Shown here in pieces: positions 10,360-20,064 of a stretch of 64,000 nt of DNA. Location of the stretch: positions 1,054,001 to 1,118,000 of the forward strand of contig WFMF01000007.1 of the NCBI GenBank assembly GCA_011033025.1. The letters are read 5' to 3'. A program made the translations under genes and the position numbers. Source of the stretch: Beroe forskalii (Eukaryota > Ctenophora > Nuda > Beroida > Beroidae). A model generated the notes under the pieces. It did no database searches and was not told the DNA's origin. It saw only the letters and a program-made list of their open reading frames with translations. The first letter of the stretch is position 1. Every line of letters starts with the position of its first letter.

Positions 10360-10581
10360 TTGGAACAATTTATATACAAACAAACGTTTACACGCTGTTC
10401 ATTGGATTTCGATGTCCGATTGGGAATCCAAGACATCAAGAAACTGGAAATCACCCAACGTACTTTTACACGCTACGTTGCTACATCATTGGATTTCCTA
10501 CCAGGAAAAGTTGAAAAGACTTTGTCTTATGTCTCTCCAGAGGCACAGAAAGCGATATGCAATAATAGTCTAGAAACATGA
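10360..10581 (+). pseudogene. LINE thumb-region fragment, plus strand
   Basis: The 73-aa ORF contains VRLGIQDIKKLEITQRTFTRYV, which matches the family pattern (W-x-P-x-x-x-x-D-I-x-x-L-E-x-x-Q-R-x-F-T-R-x-I) found after the RT domain in CR1/Jockey-type LINEs. The same region is encoded in the opposite direction at about 9.0 kb, so this may be an inverted duplicate of the same LINE or a second insertion. Only this piece is recognisable, and it merges into the module array near 10,570. Confidence 0.5.
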
Positions 10582-12070
10582 CTATTGCGCTTCGTTTGCG
10601 CCCAAAACGAAGTCTCTACGACCTTCCCGAGCCAAGTTATGAAATATCAAGCCTGCGCATAACCTTGAGAAAAAGGGCGTGGTCAATATCGACTTGTCGC
10701 CATCGAGATCAGATGTCGTGACCGAGCTAATTCGATTCTACATGGTCCAAAGGCCTAGGAACCGTCGATAAATCGCTTCAAACACAGGTTACTAACGGAT
10801 TTTTGAAAATCACCGAAAATTTGCTTCGCGTATGGCTTAAAAACTGTTTTTCGGTCATAACTTTTTCTCTGATCATTTTAGGGCATATGTTTATTAACAA
10901 GTCGTATATAAACACGGCCATTGCGCTTCGTTTGCGCCGAAAACGAAGTCTCTACGACCTTCCTGAGCCAAGTTACGAAAAATCAAGCCTGCGCGTAACC
11001 TCAAAAAGGGCGTGGTCAATATCGACTTGTCGCCATCGAGATCAGATGTCGTGACCGAGCTAATTCGATTCTACATGGTCCAAAGGCCTAGTAACCGTCG
11101 AGAAATCGCTTTTAACACGGGTTGCTAACGGATGGCATTTTTTGGACATTTCGTCTTGGACTATGTGACACTCAAATCTCTAACTTATACCCCTGGCCAG
11201 TTTTCTTTTTACCGCGGGGGGTTACCGCCCTGGCCAGGGCGGGAATATCACCCTGTGACACTCGTTCGTCTAATATATACCCTGGCCAGTCTTTTTTATT
11301 ACCGCGGGGGGTTACCGCCCTGGCCAGGGCGGGAATATAAACATGACAATTGCACTTCATTAGCGCCCAAAACGAACTCTCTACGATGTTCCTGGGCCAA
11401 GATACAAAAATAGCCTCCACTATGTCCGCGGGTGCCCAAAAATCAGTTTTCGCCCACAACAATCTTCCTGAGCATTTTAGGGCATATCTTTATGAACAAT
11501 TGTCTAGAAACATGACCATTGCGCTTCGTTTGCGCCCGAAATGAAGTCTCTACGATCTTCCTGAGCCAAGTTATGAAATATCAAGCCTGCGCGTAACCTT
11601 AAAAAGGGCGTGGTCAATATCGACTTGGCGCCATCGAGATCAGATGTCGTGACCGAGCTAATTCGATTCTACATGGTCTAAAGGCCTAGTAACCGTCGAT
11701 AAATCGCTTTAAACACGGGTTGCTAACGGATTTTCGAAAATCACCAAAAATTTGCTTCGCATATGGCTTAAAAACTGTTTTTCGGTCATAACTTTTCTCT
11801 GATCATTTTGGTGCATAATTTCTTCAACAATTGTGTAAAAAACATGGCCATTGCGCTTCGTTTGCGCCCAAAACGAAGTTTCTACGACCTTCCTGAGCCA
11901 AGTTATGAAATATCAAGCCTCGCGTAACCTTAAAAAAGGGCGTGGTCAATATCGACTTGGCGCCATCGAGATCAGATGTCCTGACCGAGCTAGATCGATT
12001 CTACGTGGTCTAAAGGCCTAGTAACCGTCGAAAAATCGCTTTTAACACGGGTTGCTAACGGATGGACCTT
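10570..12070. repeat. Right-arm module array of the 4.4-kb foldback
   Basis: Four diverged modules inverted relative to the left arm, with GCGCTTCGTTTGCGCC, TTCCTGAGCCAAGTTATGAA and GGGCGTGGTCAATATCGACT recurring. Small ORFs (10,803-11,054 and others) are the plus-strand equivalents of the left-arm ORFs. Confidence 0.7.
11164..11340. repeat. Two-unit tandem repeat with GC-rich hairpin
   Basis: Two units of about 88 bp each contain TACCGCGGGGGGTTACCGCC followed by the perfect inverted CCCTGGCCAGGG and GCGGGAATAT. The block interrupts the right arm exactly after an internal copy of the element terminus. Confidence 0.7.
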
Positions 12071-12084
12071 ACGTCTTGGACTAA

Positions 12085-13948
12085 TTGCAGCATTTGAAAA
12101 AAATACATAGAAACAGAAAATTCTCTTTAAAAATGGTACCATTTCTGAATTAGTTCAAAATTCCTCAACAAAAAATGGTACCATTTGAGAAGGGGGAAAA
12201 TCCTCGACAAAAGTTATACCATTTCCAAAGAGGAGCAAATATTCTCAACAAAAATACCAAACAGAAATGGTACCATTCCAGGAAAGGGTTGAAAATCCCC
12301 AACTAAAATGGTCCCATTTCGGAAAGACGTAGAAAATCGTCAATTAATTGGTACCATTTCAGAAAGGGTCTAAAATACCAAACAGAAATGGTACCATTTC
12401 AGAAAAAGGGTCGATTGTCCTCAACTTAGAATTAAATGGTGGGTACCATTTCAAAAGTGGGTCAAAATCCTTAGCAAAAAATGGTATCATTTCAGAAAAG
12501 AATCGAAAATCCTCAAAGGGTCGAAATCCTCAATTGAAATAGTACCATTTCAGAAAAGATCGATTGACCTCAACTTAAATGGTACCATTTCAAAATTGGA
12601 TCAAACATCCTCATGGAAATTGGTACCATTTCAAAAAAAGGTCGAAAATCCTTACCTGAAACGGTACCATTTGAGGGAGAGCCGAATATCCACAGTACCA
12701 TTTCGAATTTCGAAAGATAATCGAATTTTCCGACCGAAAAACGGCGATTTTTATCAGTTTAGCCTCCCTTAACCCCCATAAACCCCGAAAGATTTAACCC
12801 CCATTTGACAATTTTAATATCCACCTGGGGTTTTTCGAAGTTGCCCCCCCATTACTTGTTTAAGAAGGTAGGAAACTCTGACTTGAGTCATTTCGCTTTT
12901 AAAAATAAAATATTATGAAAAGAAAACAAAGATGTCAGTCTTTGATATGTAATTATAGATGCCACACCACAGTTCAATAATTTGTTCTCGAGGCAACGAT
13001 ATATTTCTAAACCATTGTCAGTCATTAGCACCCCTCATACATTCATACTCAGCTGACGACAATAACCATATGATTTTCGAAAGCTTCTGATTTTTAACTT
13101 TCTCGTACCATTCAAACGTTTTCAACTTGCTCCCGAATAAGTTCACGATGTGATTGTAGTCTCTCAATCTCTCATTATGGTAGCTGCTGAACTGAGTAGG
13201 ACCACTTCGTGTACCTCTTCGTCGTGTGCTGTGCGTAACAGAGTGATATCTGGGTTGGTCGCTTCTGCCAGCTCCTGAAGGCATTATAATTTGATAATTT
13301 CTATCATTCTTAATATATGATGATCACTAAGCTCCCAGAAGAAACTGATAACAATATAACGAGACTTATTACGAAACAACTTCGGAATAATTCAAGTGAT
13401 CACTTGCACAGTGAATCAAAGACGAAGTCCAATATGGTATAATCAATAGTCATATCCCAAGTAAATTGCAAAAAATGTTAAAAATTGTGAGCGTGACAGG
13501 AGATTTCGTAAGTCAAATTACCTTCACAACCATCGCTCTTCAGAAGCTCACAACAGAGTCCCTACCAGCTAAGGCCCCCTAGCTAAGGAACAGGTTGAGG
13601 GTCCTCTGATTAGTTTGATGCAGGCATTGTTGCATCCATCCAATCTTCGCCACCTTGTCTTTCTGTAATTAATGGATGAAAATGTACTTCAGATGGCATA
13701 TTGGACAGTAAGTGAGTAAAATAGATAGAGACTTGGTAAACTTTATGTTTAAGTTTTTTAACTATACTACAGTAGGTATTACCACTGTTTTTGCAAATAT
13801 GATTATCTATCCTATACTTAGTCCTTGATGGGAGGCCCTTTTAACAGATTTTAAATTTGACTTGGTGCCTACCCTCAGCACATCCCAGATGCTTCATTAT
13901 ATAACCCAGAGAAAAATATATTTTACGTTTTGTGCTGTAAAAATTTAT
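12085..13948. repeat. Segmental duplication copy B, first part
   Basis: Near-identical to 1,113-2,668 plus 4,919-5,163 of copy A. The first 770 bases are the left-truncated GGTACC-palindrome element (right end near 12,850, flanked by ATTACTTG on that side only). Its left edge coincides with the right end of the 4.4-kb foldback, so the foldback end is the breakpoint of the duplication. B lacks the GAATTC foldback of A. Confidence 0.85.
13018..13284 (-). CDS. Short conserved ORF of unknown function (MPSGAGR), copy B
   Basis: An 88-aa ORF whose first 72 residues equal those of the copy A ORF; B then reads on for 16 codons because a stop present in A is changed (a C for T difference at the end of the shared part). 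No domain is recognised. The difference in C-terminus between two recent copies argues that the end of the protein is not constrained. Confidence 0.3.
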   Translation of the reverse strand: MPSGAGRSDQPRYHSVTHSTRRRGTRSGPTQFSSYHNERLRDYNHIVNLFGSKLKTFEWYEKVKNQKLSKIIWLLSSAEYECMRGAND

Positions 13949-14062
13949 GGCATAATAGGCCGCGAACTTTAGTTCGCCGCGAACCCGGGCGAACTCAGGC
14001 GAACCCGCGCGAACTCCGCGCGGGTTCGCCAGCGTTCGCCGACAGTTCGCCAATTTTTTTCC

Positions 14063-14350
14063 TTGGCGAACTCCGCTGAAGTTCGCCGAGAGTTCGCCAG
14101 ACGTTCGCCGAACTCCGGGCGAACTCGAGCGAACTCAGGCGAACCCGCGCGGAGTTCGCCGCAAACTGGCGAACTAGTTCGCCGCGAACTTGTTCGCAGC
14201 GAACTTAAAATTTTTGGTTGGCGAACGATTGTTCGCCGGCGAACAATCGTTCGCGGCGAACTAGTTCGTGGCGAACAAGTTCGCGGCGGACTAGTTCGCC
14301 GCGAACTAGTTCGCCAAGAACTAGTTTTTTCTAAGTTCGCAGCGAACTAG
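14063..14350 (+). other. Repeat-derived ORF in foldback arm (not a gene)
   Basis: The 95-aa frame (SGRTRANSGEPARSS, RRELVRSEL repeats) is open on plus here and on minus in the mirrored arm at 15,127-15,345. The open frame comes from the 6-bp GTTCGC period (two codons per unit) and not from selection. It is listed only to prevent miscalling. Confidence 0.6.
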
Positions 14351-14457
14351 TTCGCGGCGAACTTCATTATTCATTTTATGCTGCGAACTTGTTTGTCATC
14401 AATTATAACAATTCCGCTGCAAACTGCCAAACTAGTTCACCTCGAACGATTGTTAAT

Positions 14458-14670
14458 GTTTGCCAACCCAAACCCTAACCCGAATCCAAACGCGAACCCA
14501 AACCCGAACCCAACCCCTAACCCTAACCCTAACCCAAACCCTAACCCAAACCCTAACCCAAACCCTAAACCAAACCCTAACCCAAACCCTAACCCAAACC
14601 CTAACCCAAACCCTAACCCAAACCCTAACCCAAACCCAAAACCTAACCCAAACCCTAACCCAAACCCTAA
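14458..14670. repeat. Telomere-like CCCTAACCCAAA array
   Basis: A tandem run of AACCCTAACCCA, about 12 bp per unit, resembling degenerate (CCCTAA)n. It resumes at 14,997-15,027 after the nested MITE. The array gives Pro-Asn, Gln-Thr-Leu and Gly-Phe-Leu repeat ORFs in several frames, which are not genes. The minus strand is G-rich and could form quadruplexes. Confidence 0.9.
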
Positions 14671-14996
14671 GGGGCCATCTATAAACTTAAAGGACGTCCG
14701 CAATGAGGGGGGAGTCTGGCCAATGCGGACGTTTGCGGACATAGGGGGAGGGGGTGTTTGGTCAAATGCGGACGTCCGCAATTTTTGGAAGTTTTGGTCG
14801 ATTTGACGGTTATTTCACAAGAAAATCGTGAAATTTCGGACCCAGAATGATGACTCAAAAGATTTTTAAGAAAAGTGCGGACGTCCTGGGGGAAGGGAGG
14901 GGTTTCTGAAATGCGGACGTTTGCGGGCAAGGGGGAGGGAGAGGTCTAAAATGCTCGAAATTTTGCGGACGTCCTTTATAGTTTATGGATGGCCCC
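14671..14996. mobile_element. Nested MITE, GGGGCCAT ends, TSD TAA
   Basis: Ends GGGGCCATCTATAAACT and, reversed, GGGGCCATCCATAAACTATA, with AAAGGACGTCCGCA inside, are flanked by TAA at 14,668-14,670 and 14,997-14,999. It interrupts the telomere-like array, whose phase resumes after it. The 3-bp TWA target and GGG-start TIR fit PIF/Harbinger MITEs. Related copies: 53,605-53,924 and, more distant, 5,564 and 15,866. Confidence 0.85.
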
Positions 14997-15459
14997 TAAC
15001 CCAAACCCTAACCCAAACCCTAACCGAAGGCGAAGGGGTCAGACAACGTCGGACAAGAGTTCGCCGCGAACTAGTTCGCCGCGAACTTAGAAAAAAGTAG
15101 TTCGCGGCGAACTAGTCCGCGGCGAACTAGTTCGCTGCGAACAAGTTCGCCGCGAACGAGTCCGCCGCGAACTCCAAAAATCGTTCGCCAACCAAAATTT
15201 TAAGTTCGCTGCGAACAAGTTCGCGGCGAACTAGTTCGCCAGTTTGCGGCGAACTCCGCGCGGGTTCGCCTGAGTTCGCTCGAGTTCGCCCGGAGTTCGG
15301 CGAACGTCTGGCGAACTTTCGGCGAACTTCAGCGGAGTTCGCCAAGGAAAAAATTTGGCGAACTGTCGGCGAACGCTGGCGAACTCGCGCGGAGTTCGCG
15401 CGGGTTCGCCTGAGTTCGCCCGGGTTCGCGGCGAACTAAAGTTCGCGGCCTATTATGCC

Positions 15460-16655
15460 AAATTTATAATTGAATTGAATTGAATTGAATAAAGTAAAAA
15501 TATATCAATAAGCATCGTACCTGATACTTAAATGCAAGCAAGCATCGTTTCTTCTTAACTGTATGACACGCAATTCTCTGGCAACTGATACCGGAAAGAG
15601 TAATTGTATGATTTATCAAATTGGCTCAACTGAGGCAAGAAACATAACTCAACAGTCAACAGTATGAAAACTGAATTTGATGAAGATGCTTGATTGCCTG
15701 ATTGGATTAACATCAATTTTTGAGGTTTCACATCTACGACCATTTGCAACTTGTTCCAAGGCATCCATAAGCAAGTAGTGCAATCATTTTAGAAAATGCA
15801 AAATCCATGGTTTACCATGGGGATTTCTCACGTAAGTGGTCTTAGGAAGTCATGAAAAGATTCTAGGAAAAGCCATCCATAAAGGACATCCACCAAATTT
15901 CGGACATTTAAGTCCCCTTCCTCACCCTTGTCCGCAATCCAAAACCCCCATCTCCAGACATCTACATTTTTCTCAAAAACGACTAAATTCTTTGAAAATC
16001 AACACAGAATCCATCAAAATTTCGGAAAATTACTGACGTCCACATTTGGCCATACTCCCTCCCCCTATGTCCACAAACATCCACATTGGTCAGAGTAACC
16101 CTCCCCCCATTGTGGACGTCCTTTATGGATAGTCCCTAGTTGGAATAAAGAATTATGCAACATACTTACCAGTTCATTGTTGTCATATCTGTGTAGGAAA
16201 CATCACTGCTATCATGAGAATGGCAACCATGCATCCTCCACACTCTAGCACATCATTTCTCCAAGCCTATAAACACTTCAGCACTGGCTACACTTGGCAC
16301 TGGCTACAGGATAGTTTTGGTGTGAACAGGATAGTTTTGGTGTGAACAATCATGAAAAACATACTCATTAATAATAATTATTTGGTTTTCCCAGTCCCAT
16401 GTTAAGTGTCAGGCTATTCATACAGCTAGATGCTCCAGGTGAGTAGACTAAGCTACAACAAGCTGAAAAGCTATTCTTCCCTCTAAAAGCAACTAAAGAT
16501 TGTGACAAACAGCCTAGTGGCAGAACACAGTCAGCAACTTGCCAGTCTTGAATTTCAGAACCCATGAATCATGTCTCTATAATGGAGTACTATTTGCATT
16601 AGGGGCATGATTTCAGATACATCTGCATGCTTGTCTCAGACTCTCAAAGTTAATA
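15460..16655. repeat. Segmental duplication copy B, second part
   Basis: Matches 5,164-6,355 of copy A with small differences, such as a 16-bp class tandem duplication of GGATAGTTTTGGTGTGAACA at 16,310-16,345 that A lacks. No gene is seen; the small ORFs at 15,555 and 16,368 are not family members I recognise. Confidence 0.8.
15866..16135. mobile_element. MITE, CCATCCATAAAGGAC ends, TSD CTA (copy B)
   Basis: The same element as at 5,564-5,831, with CTA at 15,863-15,865 and 16,136-16,138. Its presence at the same place in both copies shows it inserted before the A/B duplication. Confidence 0.75.
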
Positions 16656-17690
16656 CATAATAATAATAATATTTGAAGTTTAAGAATTTATCTTTTAAGT
16701 ATGTTTGCTCAGCAGTGTTAAATATACAAAACAAAAGTTTAAAACTAAAAATTTAACATACATAGAGCGTCTTAAAAGCACTGTCTCATAAATTCAAGTG
16801 TGTAAAAATGTTTTGAAATAAGGTCTCACTTATATCACAGGAGCCAGTTCTGAAATAGGACATTCAGATGAATAAGAACCACCAGAGGGGTGGGTTTATT
16901 TTGTCATGATTCATCATGCCTGCATGCTCAGATCATGTTTTAGTTCAAAAGATGATTTTCAATAGTTTAACCATTTAGTCAAGTTATGAGCTTTTATTTT
17001 GCCAAGAAGGTTATTAAAAATCTTGAATTTTCTGAATCCTTTAAAACCAAACTTGTGCATGTTAATTTCTCCAACTCTGGACTTGAACTTTGATATGATA
17101 TCTAAACATGTCTATATATACAAAGGTGCTAAAATGAGTCACACCTAGATGAGTGGTGCTGCAGGCATCATACAATACCTACCTCAGACTTTTGGGCGTT
17201 TGAATTCGATTTGGTCTCTAAAAAATGATCATATTTGTATTTGCCAGTTACCAATTTAGCAGCAGAGTTTTGTACAATTTGCAACTGATTCAGAAGCTTT
17301 TCTGCAATACCATAAGGAGGATTGCAATAGTCTGGATGAAAATCATGCAAGGAAGTGTGAGCTTAAGGACATCAAGAAGTCAATGATTTCTAGAACATAT
17401 GCATAAACCTTATATTATCATAGTAATGGAATGAGTACTGTTTTGTGAGTGTGAATTTGGTTGTTTTTTTATGTTTGTTCCTTTTCCGTGAGATGAAAAA
17501 TTGTTACAGCCTGACTGCCAAATAAAATAGGAAAATTATTCCACAGAACAATTACATATTTCAACTGAAAAATGACTTACAGGGGGGAGTTTCACTGTCA
17601 TTTAGTTGAAGGTAAATTGTCCCTGTCCCAATTTACTTTTTTTGAGTTTGACTGGGGATTTGTTTTGGGACAACTTGTCGAAGATAACAC
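16656..17690. repeat. Extra kilobase in copy B, with internal diverged duplicate
   Basis: Copy A lacks this stretch. Bases about 16,905-17,580 are a diverged duplicate of the following 17,690-18,370 (both contain CATGCCTGCATGCTCAGATCA and TTTTGCCAAGAAGG), so B carries a local tandem duplication. It begins with an AATAATAAT run and includes the LINE fragment at 17,168-17,350. Confidence 0.65.
17168..17350 (-). pseudogene. LINE reverse transcriptase C-terminal fragment (CR1/Jockey-like)
   Basis: The 60-aa ORF contains PDYCNPPYGIAEKLLNQLQ then IVQNSAAKLVTGKYKYDH. This matches the LDYCNxLxYG...LQxVQNxAARLVTxxxxxDHI stretch that follows the RT domain in CR1/Jockey-group LINEs. Only this segment is left, and the sequence loses similarity beyond it. 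Neighbouring text in copy A (6.77-7.08 kb) and copy B (18.05-18.20 kb) shares pieces with it, so part of the duplicated unit derives from this LINE. Confidence 0.75.
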
Positions 17691-18646
17691 ATCATGCCTG
17701 CATGCTCAGATCAGTGTTTTGGCACTCTTAGAGCAGTTTAACCATTTAGATCAGTTATTGGAGCATTTTATTTTTGCCAAGAAGGTGCTTATCACAATTA
17801 TGGAATTTTCTGAATCCTTTAAAACACATCAATCTGCATGACTTAATTTCCTCCAACTCTGGACTTGAGAAATTCTATGTAAGACCAGCCAAATCCAAAT
17901 GAGTCACACCTAGATGAGTGGTGTGCAGGCATCATCAGGCCAATACCTACCTCAGCTTTCAGGGTGTTTAAATTGCGAGATTTGTCCCCAAAATAAAATA
18001 AAAAAGCATGGCTTAATTAATTAATCAAGCAGAGCTTCTGCGAGTGAGGTGCCAATTACGGACTACATTAGGAAGATTAGGAGGATCAGTCTGGATGAAA
18101 ATCAAGCAAGAAACTTGCAGATTGATGTCTTGAAGAAAGTTTTCTTTTTAATTCAAATATGCAAGGAAACTGTTTTTAAAAAGTGTGAGCTTAAGGACAT
18201 CAAGAAATCGATGATTTCTAGGAACATATGCATAAACCTTACATTATCATAGTAATCAGGAGAGTGTGTGTGAATTTGGTTGTTTTTTATGTTTGTTCCT
18301 TTTCCGTGAGATGAAAAATTGTTACAGCCTGACAGCCAAATAAAATAGGAAAATTATTCCACAGAACAATTACATATTTCAACTGAAAAATGACTTACAC
18401 TGAGCAAAATAATTAAAAGCAATTGAAATAGGCAGAAGTTCCAATTATATTACTGATCTACTGAATACTGAATAAACCTCACCATTTCTTAAGCATTTTA
18501 GCATGAGAAATGAATTAAAAGACCATAGCTAAAGTGAATATGTCCTCGAAACATTTAACGTTATAACATACTTACACATCATGGTGACATCTTGAATTTC
18601 ACCTCGTGTTATAACACGAGGCAAAATATTATTTGTACATGTGACG
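17690..18646. repeat. Segmental duplication copy B, last part
   Basis: Matches 6,345-7,485 of copy A, with an internal difference where A has about 170 bp more. The match ends at about GTACATGTGACGGG. No gene is seen. Confidence 0.8.
18602..18621. repeat. 20-bp perfect palindrome
   Basis: CCTCGTGTTATAACACGAGG is its own reverse complement. The corresponding sequence at 7,445-7,464 has one mismatch (C for A), so one copy has drifted. Function unknown; it could be a hairpin or the end of a decayed element. Confidence 0.7.
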
Positions 18647-19040
18647 GGCTTCAGGCCCTTTAGGTAGCTGAGGAAACTTATTTTGTGTGCGCTGCAGATC
18701 GCCAGATCATATTCAATATTCATCGTAGGTTTAACCTCTAACCAGAGGTGGCGTGCCGCGCACCCTGTGCGCAAAAACCGGGCCCTGGTTAAGGTTAATT
18801 ATTGGCCGTGCGCATCACCAACCAACAAACAGAGGCTCCCATTAAGTAAAATAAAAACGCTGAGTTGAGCGTGGCTTCGCCCTAACCAGGACCATGGTCT
18901 CGTGCGCAAAGTGCGCGGCGCCCCTGGTTAGGGGAAAGTTAAGCGTGGCTGTGGTGCGCGCGCAGCGCGCGTCGCGTGTACTCAAATATTTTCTCAAACA
19001 ATTTCCCTAACCAGGGGCGTCAAAACGCGCGCGCAAACAA
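18647..19040. repeat. GC-rich block with repeated CTAACCAGG words
   Basis: CTAACCAG(A/G)GG and its reverse CCCTGGTTAGGG occur at about 18,736, 18,783, 18,881, 18,928 and 19,006, with GCGCGC-rich text between. The same word recurs at 29,424 and at 33,223-33,276. The inverted arrangement suggests a dispersed repeat whose boundaries I cannot set. Confidence 0.55.
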
Positions 19041-19968
19041 TGACAATGACCAAGGTAGGTTTCAATTTCATAAAATGCCACAATACTTTAAGCTTAATGC
19101 TAAAATACTATAAGCTTTTACTTCATACTTTATTATTTTCTGACTCTCCTTTAATTTAAGATCTTCACCTTAATTAATAATTTGGAGATATTGTATATCA
19201 ACAATTAAAGAATCAATCATTTAAAACAAATCGATCTGCAAGACTTTTGCCATGCCCATGCTTTAATGAATTATTGGAATATATTTGAAAATTCGTCGGT
19301 CGAAAACAACTAAATATTGCTCATTTAAACACGATCCAAGTCAACAGGGAGCATTAAAACACATCATTCGTTCAAATGGAGTTGATCGATCGACCAATTC
19401 CATTCGATCGACTGACGAACGTTATGGGCGCCTGATATTCATTGCTAGAATTTTTTGCTTTTATCTGTAACACTTTATTTCAAGAAAGAAAGATTCCTTC
19501 ACTACATCAATCTGTAGCACAGTAACATTACTTAATACTTTTTCATTTTATATGTGTAGCTACTAGCTATGATGCAGTTAATCCACATATCTATTTCCCT
19601 TTTATCACTTTTAAATTAATACTTTAACTGAGTTGTTTATGCAAATTCAGTTTATTTATGAATGGTAACAATGAGTAATGGGCACCTGAGTTCAATGGTG
19701 CGTATTAGTGTTATCTATTGTTCTTGATAATCGTCTATGTGAAGAGTGATGGTTAAATACCATTATCCTTATGTTATGGTTCTTTGGTGCTAGTCAGTAA
19801 TTTTAGGCATGATGACCCCTTCATTTCAATTCAATTTGATTTATTTATCGTGCTGATATATAATTTATTTCCTAAATCTATTCAGGTCATTCAAATCATT
19901 ATTTACAGTTCAATTTCAGGTGGATGACTTGACACCATGGATTTTTAATTAGCTTATTACAATTTCCA
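19041..19968. other. AT-rich unique sequence, no gene seen
   Basis: No ORF over 61 aa and no recognisable RNA or repeat. The 61-aa ORF at 19,285-19,470 has no family resemblance. Confidence 0.55.
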
Positions 19969-19969
19969 C

Positions 19970-20063
19970 TCTTGAACTTTATTTTACTCTTGAACTACAC
20001 TCTTGAACTGCACTCTTGAACTACACTCTTGGACTACACTCTTGAACTACAATTTTCACTCTT
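19970..20063. repeat. 13-bp tandem repeat TTGAACTACACTC
   Basis: Five to six units with small changes immediately before the CCTCC foldback. Non-coding. Confidence 0.8.
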
Positions 20064-20064
20064 G

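Larger units (their letters stand above)
7672..12084. mobile_element. 4.4-kb foldback element of repeated 'ACGAAG' modules
   Basis: The left end TTAGTCCAAGACGAAATGTC is mirrored at the right end (CGTCTTGGACTAA at 12,072-12,084), followed on both sides by CATCCGT(C/T)AGCAACCCG. Each arm consists of several diverged copies of a module of 200-330 bp. Its hallmarks are TCGTAGAGACTTCGTTTTGG, GGGCATATGTTTAT, GAAAAACAGTTTTTAAGCC, and CGATATTGACCACGCCC. The centre holds an old LINE in minus orientation. A second internal terminus (GGACATTTCGTCTTGGACTA at about 11,146-11,164) matches the left end better than the outer right end does, so the right arm looks like two half-elements joined. No clear target duplication is seen. 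Confidence 0.75.
13949..15459. mobile_element. GTTCGC-rich foldback with perfect 8-bp TSD and empty site
   Basis: The ends are near-perfect inverted repeats of about 390 bp starting GGCATAATAGGCCGCGAAC. The target duplication AAATTTAT is at 13,941-13,948 and 15,460-15,467; copy A carries it once at about 5,160-5,167, a clean empty site. The arms (13,949-14,345 and 15,057-15,459) are packed with GTTCGC/GCGAAC words forming palindromes such as GAACTAGTTC and TTCGCCGCGAA. The interior has a telomere-like array and a nested MITE, and no transposase. It shares the ATTATGCC terminus with the 2.67-4.92 kb insertion and an A/T run flanked by GGCGAACTCCGC, so the two are probably one family. Confidence 0.9.

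Noticed and set aside
14378-14806. Asn-Pro repeat protein (142 aa) and its Gly-Leu-Gly-Phe mirror
   Set aside because: Produced by the telomere-like array in several frames at once; no sign of a real start or of codon bias.
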